DNA of 64,000 nucleotides from an uncultured Tenacibaculum sp. (GTDB lineage: Bacteria; Bacteroidota; Bacteroidia; Flavobacteriales; Flavobacteriaceae). The stretch covers positions 1-64,000 of the forward strand of contig CAKZVD010000024.1 in the NCBI GenBank assembly GCA_937922085.1, in the 5' to 3' direction. This document shows positions 34,550 through 43,723 of the stretch, one piece after another. The position numbers were made by a program, and so were the translations under genes. The first letter of the stretch is position 1; every line of letters starts with the position of its first letter. The notes beneath the pieces were generated by a model. It had not been told where the DNA came from. It worked only from the letters and a program-made list of their open reading frames with translations, and ran no database searches.

Positions 34550-35947
34550 TTAATCACCTCCACATCCTCCACACGAACTGCATGAGCTACAAGAGCTTCC
34601 AGAACTACATGAAGTACCGCAAGAACTATCGCCGAACCAATTACTTGAGGATGAAGTATAATTAGACTTTCCTAATTTATTATTTATTACTAAAGTAGAT
34701 AATGCTACCGCTAATACTATAGCTTCATTATTGATAGCATTATCTAAATATTTATTCGTTTCTAAATTCAAACTTGCTAGTGGCAAAAAATTGCTTTTAA
34801 AATTCCTTGTGTAAACTTTAGATAAATACGAGTAAGAAAACACTCCTACTATAACTAAAAAAAACATTATAATAGTTACTGGTTTTCCTCTAAATATTCC
34901 TAAAAAAAATCTTGAAAACACAAATGAAAAGAAAAAAAACAACATACAGGCTATTACTATTTTGTATTCTACTACTTCTTTAGAGTATAAGATTTTTTCT
35001 CTAATCAATTTCGATACATTATGTAGTTTTATAAAGATTGGTTTATTTTTTAATTCTTCTATTATTGTTTTTAAACTATCTCCTGGTGATTCTTCCATAT
35101 AATTTAAAACCGTATTTTCATATACATCTTCTGTTAGTTCCTCTTTTAAAAAACCAATTGATGAACTACTTCCTTCTAAAATATCAATATGATCAGATTC
35201 AAATAAATTATTAATTTTATACAAAATTAATTTATCTATTTTAGTTTCTATAACTTGAAATGATTCTTCTTTTCTTAATTTCTTTATATAAAAATTTTGA
35301 TCTATTAAAACTTTAAACGCTTTTTTAAAACTATGTCCTATTAACAATTCAATGGTTCCAAATGTAATTACAAAGAAACCTATAGCTAAAAATATAAAAT
35401 CAGGATTACCAATTTTTAATAGTATCGGTTTCCAAAGAAAAAAAAATGGAACTGATAATAGTGCTCCAAAAAACAAAAAATGATTATTGGTAAGTTGTTT
35501 TAAAATAGCATTTGCTTCATTTACTTTTACTTCATTTTCAAAAGATTTTGTAGTCCAAATGACTTCATTTCTTGTACCAAAATAGTTTTCATATTTTTCA
35601 GCAGTAAAATTTACAGCGTTACTTAAGACGGCTTTTTCTCCTTTTTTTCCTGTAGAAGGTATATGCTTTACATTTTTTCCCAGAATTTCACAAAAATCTT
35701 GATACGATTCTGAAAAAGTCAAATGCAAATGCCATACAATATCAATAATATGAGAAGGTGAAACCATACTTTTAGTAACAGCTACTAAAAACATAAATTT
35801 TTTATATTCTAGAATCGCATCTTCAGTAAATTGAACAGACCAATTATTTTCGTAAGACAATTTTATAGAAAAACCATATTCTTCTTCTAAGCTATCTAAT
35901 TGAAAGCCTCTTACCTCATTCCAAAGTTCTTTTTCTTTTGTATTCAT
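34550..35947 (-). CDS. Membrane protein with WHxH motif and Cys-rich tail (TIGR04222-like)
   Basis: A 465-aa protein between parE and parC. An N-terminal soluble domain (1-145) contains IIDIVWHLHLTFSESYQDFC (about 67-86), like the glycine-rich-domain proteins that carry a WHxH motif. Two transmembrane helix pairs follow (about 153-205 and 330-375). The C-terminus ends in a Ser/Gly stretch with six Cys (SSCGTSC through CGGCGGD), resembling the Gly/Cys tails of TIGR04222 membrane proteins. Gaps to both topoisomerase genes are 40-53 bases, so co-transcription is likely. Function unknown; the tail may bind metal or be lipid- or thiol-modified. Confidence 0.75.
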   Translation of the reverse strand: MNTKEKELWNEVRGFQLDSLEEEYGFSIKLSYENNWSVQFTEDAILEYKKFMFLVAVTKSMVSPSHIIDIVWHLHLTFSESYQDFCEILGKNVKHIPSTGKKGEKAVLSNAVNFTAEKYENYFGTRNEVIWTTKSFENEVKVNEANAILKQLTNNHFLFFGALLSVPFFFLWKPILLKIGNPDFIFLAIGFFVITFGTIELLIGHSFKKAFKVLIDQNFYIKKLRKEESFQVIETKIDKLILYKINNLFESDHIDILEGSSSSIGFLKEELTEDVYENTVLNYMEESPGDSLKTIIEELKNKPIFIKLHNVSKLIREKILYSKEVVEYKIVIACMLFFFFSFVFSRFFLGIFRGKPVTIIMFFLVIVGVFSYSYLSKVYTRNFKSNFLPLASLNLETNKYLDNAINNEAIVLAVALSTLVINNKLGKSNYTSSSSNWFGDSSCGTSCSSGSSCSSCSSCGGCGGD

Positions 35948-35986
35948 TAATAAATAACACTATTTAAGAAAATTAGTATTTATCTT

Positions 35987-37846
35987 CTACTCTTCCGTTT
36001 TAATGATATCTTGTTCTACTTTTAAATTTTGAATAATAAATTTCTGACGATCTGGTGTATTTTTCCCCATATAAAATTCTAGCATTTGTTCTATCGACAT
36101 TTCTTTATCTAACATTACAGGATCTAAACGAATATCATCTCCAATAAAATGCACAAATTCATCTGGTGAAATCTCTCCTAATCCTTTAAATCGGGTTATT
36201 TCTGGTTTTCCTCGTAATTTTTGAATCGCTTCTTGTTTTTCCTGTTCAGAATAACAATAATAGGTATCTTTCTTATTACGAACCCTAAATAAAGGAGTTT
36301 CTAAAATATATAAATGTCCTTCTTTAATTACCTCCGGAAAAAACTGTAAAAAGAAAGTAATTAATAACAAACGAATGTGCATACCATCTACATCGGCATC
36401 AGTTGCTATTACAATATTGTTGTATCGTAAACCTTCTAATCCGTCTTCAATATTTAATGCCGATTGTAATAAATTAAATTCTTCATTTTCATACACTATC
36501 TTCTTTGTTAAACCATATGAGTTTAATGGTTTTCCTTTTAAACTAAAAACGGCTTGTGTATTTACATTTCTCGATTTTGTGATAGAACCAGATGCAGAAT
36601 CTCCCTCGGTAATAAATAAAGTAGTATCTAAATAATTTTCTTTTTTAATATCTGCTAAATGAATTCTACAATCACGTAATTTTTTATTGTGCAAGCTTGC
36701 TTTCTTTGCTCTGTCTTTAGCCAACTTACGAATACCAGATAGTTCTTTACGTTCTTTTTCAGCTTGTAAAATTTTCTTTTGTAAAGTTTCTGCAACTACC
36801 GTATTCTTATGTAAATAGTTGTCTAATTTTGTTTTTACAAAATCATTAATATACGTTCTTACTGTTGGTAATTCTCCTCCCATGTCTGTAGAACCTAATT
36901 TTGTTTTTGTTTGACTTTCAAAAACAGGTTCCATTACTTTTATAGAAATAGCAGAAATAATCGATTTACGAACATCTGAAGCATCAAAACTTTTGTTATA
37001 GAATTCTCTAATCGTTTTTACAATTGCTTCTCTAAATGCAGCTTGGTGGGTACCTCCTTGTGTGGTATGCTGACCGTTTACAAAAGAATGATATTCTTCT
37101 GAATATTGTGTTCTACTATGCGTTATAGCAACTTCAATATCATCTCCCTTCAAATGAATAATTGGATACAACATATCTTCTTGATTGTTGTTATCTTCCA
37201 ATAAATCTTTTAACCCGTTTTCTGAATAATACTTTTCACCGTTAAAAACAATGGTTAATCCAGGGTTTAGATATACATAATTTTTTAATAATTTTATAAC
37301 GTACTCTGGACGGTATTTATAATTTTTAAAAATAGTATCATCTGCAATAAAAGTAACTTTTGTACCTTTTCTACGTGACGTTTCTTCTAAAAGTTCTTGA
37401 TTTGTTAAATTTCCTCTTTCAAATTCTGCTGAAGCTGACTTACCATCTCTGTTAGATTCTACTCTAAAGTAATTAGATAATGCATTTACAGCTTTAGTAC
37501 CTACCCCATTTAATCCAACAGATTTCTTAAAAGCTCTAGAATCGTATTTTCCCCCAGTATTCATTTTAGAAACAACGTCCACAACTTTTCCTAAAGGAAT
37601 ACCACGACCATAATCTCTAACAATTACTTTATTATCTTGAATAGAAACTTCAATGGTTTTTCCTGTTCCCATTACAAACTCATCTATAGAGTTATCAAGA
37701 ACCTCTTTTACCAAAATATAAATTCCATCATCAGCTGAAGATCCATCTCCCAACTTTCCAATGTACATTCCAGGTCGCATTCGAATATGTTCCTTCCAAT
37801 CGAGCGATCGTATATTGTCTTCGGTATATTTAGTTTCTTGCGTCAT
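35987..37846 (-). CDS. parE: DNA topoisomerase IV subunit B
   Basis: The ATPase subunit partnering ParC; 619 aa, in the usual 620-640 range. The GHKL site shows [20 protein letters not shown] and [17 protein letters not shown]. The TOPRIM domain shows [26 protein letters not shown] and the ending [13 protein letters not shown]. It probably starts the parE-membrane protein-parC-mscS transcript, with a perfect terminator for the upstream guaB region behind it. Confidence 0.95.
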   Translation of the reverse strand: MTQETKYTEDNIRSLDWKEHIRMRPGMYIGKLGDGSSADDGIYILVKEVLDNSIDEFVMGTGKTIEVSIQDNKVIVRDYGRGIPLGKVVDVVSKMNTGGKYDSRAFKKSVGLNGVGTKAVNALSNYFRVESNRDGKSASAEFERGNLTNQELLEETSRRKGTKVTFIADDTIFKNYKYRPEYVIKLLKNYVYLNPGLTIVFNGEKYYSENGLKDLLEDNNNQEDMLYPIIHLKGDDIEVAITHSRTQYSEEYHSFVNGQHTTQGGTHQAAFREAIVKTIREFYNKSFDASDVRKSIISAISIKVMEPVFESQTKTKLGSTDMGGELPTVRTYINDFVKTKLDNYLHKNTVVAETLQKKILQAEKERKELSGIRKLAKDRAKKASLHNKKLRDCRIHLADIKKENYLDTTLFITEGDSASGSITKSRNVNTQAVFSLKGKPLNSYGLTKKIVYENEEFNLLQSALNIEDGLEGLRYNNIVIATDADVDGMHIRLLLITFFLQFFPEVIKEGHLYILETPLFRVRNKKDTYYCYSEQEKQEAIQKLRGKPEITRFKGLGEISPDEFVHFIGDDIRLDPVMLDKEMSIEQMLEFYMGKNTPDRQKFIIQNLKVEQDIIKTEE

Positions 37847-37901
37847 AAAAGTTCTTGTAGATTGAGGTATTTGCTAAAATAACATTAAACATTAAAAAAC
37901 A

Positions 37902-37937
37902 AAAAACTCTGTTAATATATTTATTAACAGAGTTTTT
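37902..37937. terminator. guaB terminator
   Basis: AAAAACTCTGTTAATA and TATTAACAGAGTTTTT form a perfect 16-bp stem with loop TATT. It ends guaB on the minus strand, and because parE lies further left on the same strand it also insulates that operon. Confidence 0.85.
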
Positions 37938-37958
37938 AAAAGACTGATTATATATTTC

Positions 37959-39434
37959 TTATCTCCTACTATAATTTGGAGCTTCTTTTGTAATTGCTAC
38001 ATCATGTGGGTGACTTTCATTAATACCACTTGCAGTAATACGAACAAATTTACCGGTTTCTTTTAATGTTTCAACATCTTTAGAACCACAATATCCCATA
38101 CCTGCACGCAACCCACCAACAAACTGATGAATACTTTCTTGTAACTCTCCTTTATAAGGTACTCTACCTACAATTCCTTCTGGCACTAATTTTTTAATAT
38201 CATCTTCAACATCTTGAAAATAACGATCTTTAGATCCTTGCTTCATTGCTTCCACAGATCCCATTCCTCTATAAGATTTGAATTTTCTTCCTTCAAAAAT
38301 AATAGTCTCTCCTGGGCTTTCTTTAGTACCCGCTAATAATGAACCTAACATTACACAATCTGCACCAGCTGCTATTGCTTTTGGTATATCTCCTGTATAA
38401 CGAATTCCTCCATCTGCAATTACAGGTACTCCACTTCCTTTTATAGCAGCGGCTACTTCTAATACAGCTGAAAACTGTGGAAAACCAACTCCTGCAACTA
38501 CTCTTGTTGTACAGATAGAACCAGGTCCTATACCTACTTTAACAGCATCTGCTCCTGCATCTACTAAATATTTAGCTGCTTCAGGGGTAGCTACATTACC
38601 TACAACAACGTCTAAATTTGGAAATTTTTCTTTAACTGACTTTAAGGCTCCTAATACTGTTTTTGTATGTCCGTGTGCTGTATCTATAATAACTGCATCT
38701 ACACCAGCATTTACTAAAGCTTCAGCTCTTTCTACTACATCTGCTGTTACACCTAAAGCCGCAGCAACTCTTAATCTTCCTAAAGTATCTTTGTTAGCTA
38801 TTGGCTTTTGAGTTGTTTTTGTAATATCTCTAAAGGTTATTAAACCTACTAAAATATCATCGTCATTAACTACTGGTAATTTTTCAATCTTATTTTCTTG
38901 AAGTATAATTTCTGCTTCTTGTAATGAAGTTCCTTCTGCTACAGTAATTAAATTATCAGAAGTCATTACATCAGTAATTAAACGCTCATTGTTCTTTTCA
39001 AAACGAAGATCTCTATTGGTAACAATTCCTACCAATTTTTTAGAATCATCTACTATAGGAATACCTCCTATTTTATGCTCTTTCATTGCATTTTTAGCAT
39101 CTAATACAACAGCATTTAATGGTAATGTTATAGGGTCTATAATCATACCACTTTCAGCACGCTTTACTTTTCTAACTTCTCGAGCTTGTTGCTCTATAGA
39201 CATGTTTTTATGTAAAACCCCAATACCACCTTCTCTTGCAATAGCAATTGCCATAGCACTCTCGGTTACTGTATCCATTGCAGCAGATACAATTGGTACG
39301 TTTATAGTTATGTTTTTTGTGAATTTTGTTTGAATACTTACTTCTCTAGGAAGTATTTCTGAATACGCAGGAACAAGTAATACATCATCGTATGTTAATC
39401 CTTCTCCTACAATTTTAGATTGATGAGCTATCAT
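37959..39434 (-). CDS. guaB: IMP dehydrogenase
   Basis: Oxidises IMP to XMP with NAD, the committed step of guanine nucleotide synthesis. The 491-aa protein has the catalytic barrel split by a CBS pair (about 95-205: [26 protein letters not shown]). The catalytic Cys is in [15 protein letters not shown], the flap follows at [10 protein letters not shown], and the KDRYFQ and [10 protein letters not shown] segments are typical. It is transcribed alone; on the minus strand TATATTTG (39479-39472) is a matching -7 box. Confidence 0.97.
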   Translation of the reverse strand: MIAHQSKIVGEGLTYDDVLLVPAYSEILPREVSIQTKFTKNITINVPIVSAAMDTVTESAMAIAIAREGGIGVLHKNMSIEQQAREVRKVKRAESGMIIDPITLPLNAVVLDAKNAMKEHKIGGIPIVDDSKKLVGIVTNRDLRFEKNNERLITDVMTSDNLITVAEGTSLQEAEIILQENKIEKLPVVNDDDILVGLITFRDITKTTQKPIANKDTLGRLRVAAALGVTADVVERAEALVNAGVDAVIIDTAHGHTKTVLGALKSVKEKFPNLDVVVGNVATPEAAKYLVDAGADAVKVGIGPGSICTTRVVAGVGFPQFSAVLEVAAAIKGSGVPVIADGGIRYTGDIPKAIAAGADCVMLGSLLAGTKESPGETIIFEGRKFKSYRGMGSVEAMKQGSKDRYFQDVEDDIKKLVPEGIVGRVPYKGELQESIHQFVGGLRAGMGYCGSKDVETLKETGKFVRITASGINESHPHDVAITKEAPNYSRR

Positions 39435-39635
39435 ATGGCAACCAATTGTTGTGTTGTTAATTAATTGCAGGCAAATATACTGCTTTTATTGCAATTCGTA
39501 GTTTATCTTAATGTTAATCATTCAACTTTAATAATTAAAACTAATTATCAAACGTTTATACTCTTTCCTGCTACGCTTAAGGCAAAAAAAAAGATTTCTT
39601 TTAATTCTATCTCTAATTTAGCTAGTAAGAAAAAC

Positions 39636-39653
39636 AAACATTGCGCAATGTTT
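39636..39653. promoter_or_regulatory. 18-base perfect palindrome upstream of the DUF1842 gene
   Basis: AAACATTGC directly followed by GCAATGTTT, with no loop, 42 bases before the DUF1842 start. A loop-free palindrome cannot act as an RNA terminator easily, so an operator for a dimeric regulator is more likely. The cognate factor is unknown; the LytTR regulator nearby is one candidate although LytTR sites are usually direct repeats. Confidence 0.45.
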
Positions 39654-39695
39654 CTATTTTGTTAAAAACTTATAACCTCAAAACTAATTACAAAT

Positions 39696-40100
39696 ATGGC
39701 GACTTTAAAAGAACCAAAAACATTAATAGAAACTGCTTATTTAGCTAAAGGAACAATAGGAAATGTAGGAATGCCAGGAGCTCCAATTGTTCATTTTTCA
39801 CTGGTTGTTTCTCCTGAACAACATACAGTATCTGGAATTGTAGAGATTACGCAAGCAATAGACAAACCTTCTATTAAGCTAAATGTAGCTGGTAATATTA
39901 GGTATACTGGATATGGTGATGTTACAAAAATTGTAAATCTAAGTGGCGAATATGTAGTTTCTGTCCAACCTCCTTCTATTGGTAGTTATTTAGAAAAGTT
40001 TACTGCTTATTTAGATATTAATAATGAATGGAATGGTACTGGTGGTTTCACTTATGGAAATCAGAAAATTAATGATGTACCAGTAACATCAGCAAATTAA
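39696..40100 (+). CDS. DUF1842 domain protein
   Basis: A 134-aa soluble protein with no signal peptide. MPGAPIVHFSLVVSPEQHTVSGIVEITQAI (about 25-54) and the beta-rich remainder match DUF1842 proteins known mainly from Pseudomonas and relatives; their role is not established. It is monocistronic, preceded by a perfect palindrome and followed by a terminator, and faces the LytTR/histidine-kinase block on the other strand, which may control it. Confidence 0.75.
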   Translation: MATLKEPKTLIETAYLAKGTIGNVGMPGAPIVHFSLVVSPEQHTVSGIVEITQAIDKPSIKLNVAGNIRYTGYGDVTKIVNLSGEYVVSVQPPSIGSYLEKFTAYLDINNEWNGTGGFTYGNQKINDVPVTSAN

Positions 40101-40128
40101 AACGAATATAATTTTAGGGGATTATATT

Positions 40129-40171
40129 AAAAGGTAATATGAAACTATTTTGTAGTTGAATATTACCTTTT
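40129..40171 (+). terminator. Terminator of the DUF1842 gene
   Basis: AAAAGGTAATAT pairs with ATATTACCTTTT; the loop holds a second stem AACTA/TAGTT. T-rich sequence follows. Confidence 0.75.
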
Positions 40172-40304
40172 ATATTTTTTATAAAACCTTTTAATTTGAA
40201 GTTAAAATAACTAAAAAAAGTTATCTTAATATTGATGGTAACTTCTAAAAGGAAAATGTTTAAAAATCTTAATGAAATATATTAAAAACATCTAACAGAT
40301 CAGT

Positions 40305-41048
40305 TTATCTAAAAATAGTATTTTCTCTTACAAACGAATTCTTATAACGTTCACTAAAAGGGATTTTCTCTAAATTATTTAATATAATTAAATTGTCTTC
40401 TAAATAAATTTCTTTTATACTTTTCATGTTCACTAAATAGTTTCGGTGAACTTGTTTAAAATTATCATTATTAAGCATTTCTTTTAACTTTATTAATGAC
40501 AGTTTTATTAAATACCTTCCTTCATTACACTGTAAGTTACAGTACTTTTCTTTTACATCTATATAATTTATAGCATCTACATCTACCTTTACTACACTTC
40601 TCTTATGTTTGATAAATAAGTATTTCGGACTTAACACCCCACTATCATCTGCAAAACTGATACTGTTATTTTGTTGATAACAAGATTCAATAGCCAATTC
40701 TAGAGAGTATAATAATTCTAACTTATTATATGGTTTTAATAAATACACTAACGGATTTGTCAATTTTGCTTCATCAAAAATTGCTTTACTCTGCATACTT
40801 GTTAAAAACAAAAAAGGAATATCTATGTTTTCTTTATTTATACGTTTTGCAAGAGTGATCCCTTCTGGTTTCCCATCTATCATGATATCTAAAATAATGA
40901 GATCGAAATAACGGTTTTTTACTTCTTTTTCTGCCTCTATAATATTCTTAGCTCTAATTACCTCATACTTATTCTCTTCAAGTAATGTTGTTACTTGTTT
41001 CGCTTCTTTATCTAAATCTTCTAATAATAAAATTCTAAGGTTTTCCAT
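40305..41048 (-). CDS. LytTR-type response regulator
   Basis: A 247-aa transcription regulator starting at ATG 41048 (MENLRILLLEDL); a longer frame begins at a TTG and adds 10 unlikely residues. The receiver domain has acidic Asp11 pair region LLLEDLD, phospho-acceptor Asp54 in DLIILDIMI, Thr/Ser in FLTSM and Lys105 in LLKPY. The C-terminal LytTR DNA-binding domain (about 140-245) includes INYIDVKEKYCNLQC, FKQVHRNYLVNM and IPFSERY. It is separated from the TPR histidine kinase by a repeat-filled gap and is the only response regulator in the block. Confidence 0.92.
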   Translation of the reverse strand: MENLRILLLEDLDKEAKQVTTLLEENKYEVIRAKNIIEAEKEVKNRYFDLIILDIMIDGKPEGITLAKRINKENIDIPFLFLTSMQSKAIFDEAKLTNPLVYLLKPYNKLELLYSLELAIESCYQQNNSISFADDSGVLSPKYLFIKHKRSVVKVDVDAINYIDVKEKYCNLQCNEGRYLIKLSLIKLKEMLNNDNFKQVHRNYLVNMKSIKEIYLEDNLIILNNLEKIPFSERYKNSFVRENTIFR

Positions 41049-41121
41049 CTGATAGTAGTTGTAATGTAAATTTAACAAAAAGATTGGAGTTAGCAGTTAT
41101 CAATTACCAGTTATTAATTAT

Positions 41122-41206
41122 CAGTAGTCAGTAGTCAGTAGTCAGTAGTCAGTAGTCAGTAGTCAGTAGTCAGTAGTCAGTAGTCAGTAGTCAGTAGTCA
41201 GTAGTC
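41122..41206. repeat. Tandem array of 7-base unit CAGTAGT, about 12 copies
   Basis: Uniform copies of CAGTAGT without visible sequence variants across 85 bases. The uniformity suggests recent slippage expansion and probable copy-number variation between isolates. Every frame carries TAG stops, so it is not coding. Confidence 0.92.
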
Positions 41207-41318
41207 AAAAATAAAATTGCTCGTTAGAATTAACAAAAAAGTTTATTCATATTGATTTTTTATAGCATCAATAAAAAATGAGTAATAATAATTGTTATGT
41301 GAATGCATAAAAGCTAAA

Positions 41319-41377
41319 ACTTCGGTAACTGAGCGGAGTCGAAGTTACACTACTCATTTCGACTCCGCCCAATGACC
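41319..41377. repeat. Dispersed GAGCGGAGTCGAAG element, inverted pair
   Basis: CTGAGCGGAGTCGAAG (41329-41344) is followed 13 bases later by the inverted form TTTCGACTCCGCCCAATG (41357-41374), giving a 10-bp stem. Related single copies occur at 47278-47295 and 62497-62515. This GC-rich motif stands out against the AT-rich background and is a type of dispersed repeat seen across flavobacterial genomes. Confidence 0.75.
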
Positions 41378-41444
41378 ATAATTTCATTCAATTAATGACT
41401 AAAAAATTATTAACTGATAAAAGATCACTGATTATTGTTAATTG

Positions 41445-43163
41445 TTAATTGAAAATAGGTAATAGAATAGATACTTTTGTTCCTTTACCTTCTTCACTTT
41501 CAAAAACTAAGTTTCCATCATTTTTTTTGACTAACATTTGACATAAGATTAAACCTAAGCCAACACCTTCTGATCGATTTATTTTATCTATACTCACACC
41601 TTGTAGTGCATTAATCTTTTGCAATCTCTCTTCTGAGATTCCTACTCCAGTATCTTTAACAGAAATAAAAGCTTCATTTGTAGTTTTTACTCCAATTTCA
41701 ACGGTTATTTTTCCATTACCGTTCATGTACTTTATCGCATTATCTAACAAATTTCTAAGTACAATTTTTATAGATTCTCTATCAATAGTTACTAATGAAT
41801 TTTTAATATAATTCGTTTCTATTTCAATATCATTGGCTTCAATTAAGTTTTCATAATCTACCAATACATGTTCTACAATTGGTTTTAGTGGTTGTTCTTT
41901 TTTACTAAACACCATTTGATTACTTTGCTCTAAAGACCAATGCAATACATTGTTTAATAAATGACTGGTACTTTCTGTTACAGTAATTGCCGTATTATTA
42001 GCTTCTTTAATTCCTTCTAAATTATTACTGGCAATGTGTTTTTTAAGTTGCTCGTGCTGATATTTAATCGTATTCATTGGAGAACGTAAATCGTGCGACA
42101 CTACAGAAAACAAATAGTTCTTTGTTTTATTAGCGCTATTTAGTTCTTCTTTTTGCTGTGTAATTAATCCGTTTTGAGTTTTTAATTTTTTATAGAAAAA
42201 AGCCAATAATCCTAAAAACACTAATAAACCAGAAGCTCCAAAAAGCAATCCGTTTTGGACTACTTTTTGGCGCTTTAGTTTTTCATCTTGTATTACTATT
42301 TCTTGTTGTTTTTGGGCAAGTGCCATTTTTTTATCTCGTTCCGCTAGCTCTAAAATATTATCGTTTTTAGAAATAGAATCTTTCCATTTGATTGTTTCAA
42401 TAAAATACTCTACACTTTTATCAAATTTTTTTCTTCCCTTTTCAACATAAGCCATATTTTCAGAAGAGTTTTGTTTTAATGTTAAATCTGAAAAATTCTT
42501 GGCTAAATCATAGGATTCTTTAAATAAAGAAATAGCTTCATCATCTAAGTATTGATTGTAATATACATTTGCTAAATCCATTTTATATCTTATAAGAGCT
42601 AATGTATCATTCAACTTCATTAAAGAAAGCTCTTTAGTAAAATATTCTTTCGCTTTATGATATTCTTTTTTGTGTACATATAACAAACCTAAATTATGAT
42701 ATGCACTTTTCTTTAGTTTTTTTTTAGATATAAAACTAAGTATTTCCCATTTTTTGTAGTGATAAATAGCTTTATCATAATTCTTAAAACTAAAATAAAT
42801 CCGTCCTAACTTTTGTTGTTTTAAAGTTTCATAATCATTTTCATTTGATATGTTAGATATATTCTTTAGTGCTTGTTTAAGTAATTTCTTTCTTATAGCA
42901 GAGGCTCCTTGAAAATAATTTAAAATGTCACTTTCTTTTTCACTACTTGATGTTTCTAAAGCCCTACTACTATATAAATAACAAGAATCAAACTTTTTTT
43001 CTTTATAAAAAAAATAAGCTTTCTTAAAAAAATATTTACGCGATTGATTACTAATACTATCACTTTCTTTATCTAATAAATCCAGATCTTTTACCCTTTG
43101 CTTTTGTGAAAAAACATTAAATAGAAAATTTAAACTTATTATTAAAATTATATTATTCCGCAT
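41445..43163 (-). CDS. TPR sensor histidine kinase (HisKA class)
   Basis: A 572-aa membrane kinase starting at ATG 43163 (MRNNIILIISLNF), which overlaps the stop of the upstream gene (ATGCGGAATAA), so translation is coupled; the open frame extends upstream only inside that gene. Signal peptide or anchor, TPR-type periplasmic sensor (about 40-280), transmembrane helix (about 305-325), coiled coil, HisKA box FSVVSHDLRSPMN with His357, and HATPase with LRNLLDNAIKYM, VKDTGVGIS and GVGLGLILCQM. The sensor is closely similar to that of the kinase at 43724-45325, but the kinase core is of another class. The LytTR regulator downstream is a possible partner. Confidence 0.9.
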   Translation of the reverse strand: MRNNIILIISLNFLFNVFSQKQRVKDLDLLDKESDSISNQSRKYFFKKAYFFYKEKKFDSCYLYSSRALETSSSEKESDILNYFQGASAIRKKLLKQALKNISNISNENDYETLKQQKLGRIYFSFKNYDKAIYHYKKWEILSFISKKKLKKSAYHNLGLLYVHKKEYHKAKEYFTKELSLMKLNDTLALIRYKMDLANVYYNQYLDDEAISLFKESYDLAKNFSDLTLKQNSSENMAYVEKGRKKFDKSVEYFIETIKWKDSISKNDNILELAERDKKMALAQKQQEIVIQDEKLKRQKVVQNGLLFGASGLLVFLGLLAFFYKKLKTQNGLITQQKEELNSANKTKNYLFSVVSHDLRSPMNTIKYQHEQLKKHIASNNLEGIKEANNTAITVTESTSHLLNNVLHWSLEQSNQMVFSKKEQPLKPIVEHVLVDYENLIEANDIEIETNYIKNSLVTIDRESIKIVLRNLLDNAIKYMNGNGKITVEIGVKTTNEAFISVKDTGVGISEERLQKINALQGVSIDKINRSEGVGLGLILCQMLVKKNDGNLVFESEEGKGTKVSILLPIFN

Positions 43164-43638
43164 CTGCAGGAGTGGTAACAGTACCTCTATCAGTTCTAGG
43201 ATCTTCATCATCATCTCTAACAATAATTGCATCTACAGATGGTGTACCTGGTAATAATTGATATTCAAATTGAATATAATATAAATTAAACTTTGGTGAT
43301 TTTTCTTTACAATTATATTCTACTCTAAAATCTCTACATAACAAATCAACTTCTTCACCTCCTTTATTTGTAGTTTTTACAACAACACCTCCATAATAAT
43401 TCAAATAAATTAAATCGCTTTGTAAAGAAAGTCCTGAAGTATTTTCTACTTTATTTAATTTATTATCCGGTAAATATGCCAATACTGTAACTGTATATGG
43501 AGTATCTGTTGTCCCTTCAATATCAGAAATATTTACCAAAGGCCCCGTAGGAACTTGATCTGATTGTACCCATTTATCTAATTTATTGAAATTTCTTAAG
43601 GTTAATTTTAGTCCTTCTACGGTAACTGAGTAACTCAT
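43153..43638 (-). CDS. Hypothetical 161-aa protein coupled to the TPR kinase
   Basis: No family recognised. A soluble beta-rich protein without signal peptide, starting MSYSVTVEGLKLTLRNFNKLDKWVQ and ending in an acidic tail (RDDDEDPRTDRGTVTTPADAE). It contains two Cys (LLCRDFRVEYNC). Its stop codon overlaps the kinase start, implying a fixed ratio with the kinase. It may be an intracellular partner or reporter protein of the signalling block, in the manner of the DUF1842 protein that also lacks a signal peptide; that is a guess. Confidence 0.65.
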   Translation of the reverse strand: MSYSVTVEGLKLTLRNFNKLDKWVQSDQVPTGPLVNISDIEGTTDTPYTVTVLAYLPDNKLNKVENTSGLSLQSDLIYLNYYGGVVVKTTNKGGEEVDLLCRDFRVEYNCKEKSPKFNLYYIQFEYQLLPGTPSVDAIIVRDDDEDPRTDRGTVTTPADAE

Positions 43639-43723
43639 GTTTATAATATTGTTTGGTTAGTTAGTGCTCCTAAATTACAATAAAATTTTAGATAGAAAAG
43701 GAAAATATTAATCTCAGTAAATT

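Larger units (their letters stand above)
41049..41444. other. Repeat-filled gap between LytTR gene and kinase
   Basis: No gene. In order it holds a 27-base conserved unit (41099-41125, starting ATCAATTACCAGTTAT), a 7-base tandem array (41122-41206), and an inverted pair built on CGGAGTCGAA (41334-41343) and TTCGACTCCG (41358-41367). The same parts recur in the gap at 46970-47376. Confidence 0.8.

Noticed and set aside
39465-39665. 66-codon plus-strand frame between guaB and DUF1842
   Set aside because: It covers the guaB promoter and the palindrome, starts with TTG and has no recognisable content.
41122-41206. Tandem array considered as CRISPR
   Set aside because: Units of 7 bases without spacers; a microsatellite. 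The 8-base array at 47066-47271 is rejected for the same reason.
41445-43232. Upstream start of the TPR kinase at 43232
   Set aside because: The extra 23 residues lie inside the preceding gene; ATG 43163 gives a proper signal peptide and an ATG-stop overlap typical of coupling.
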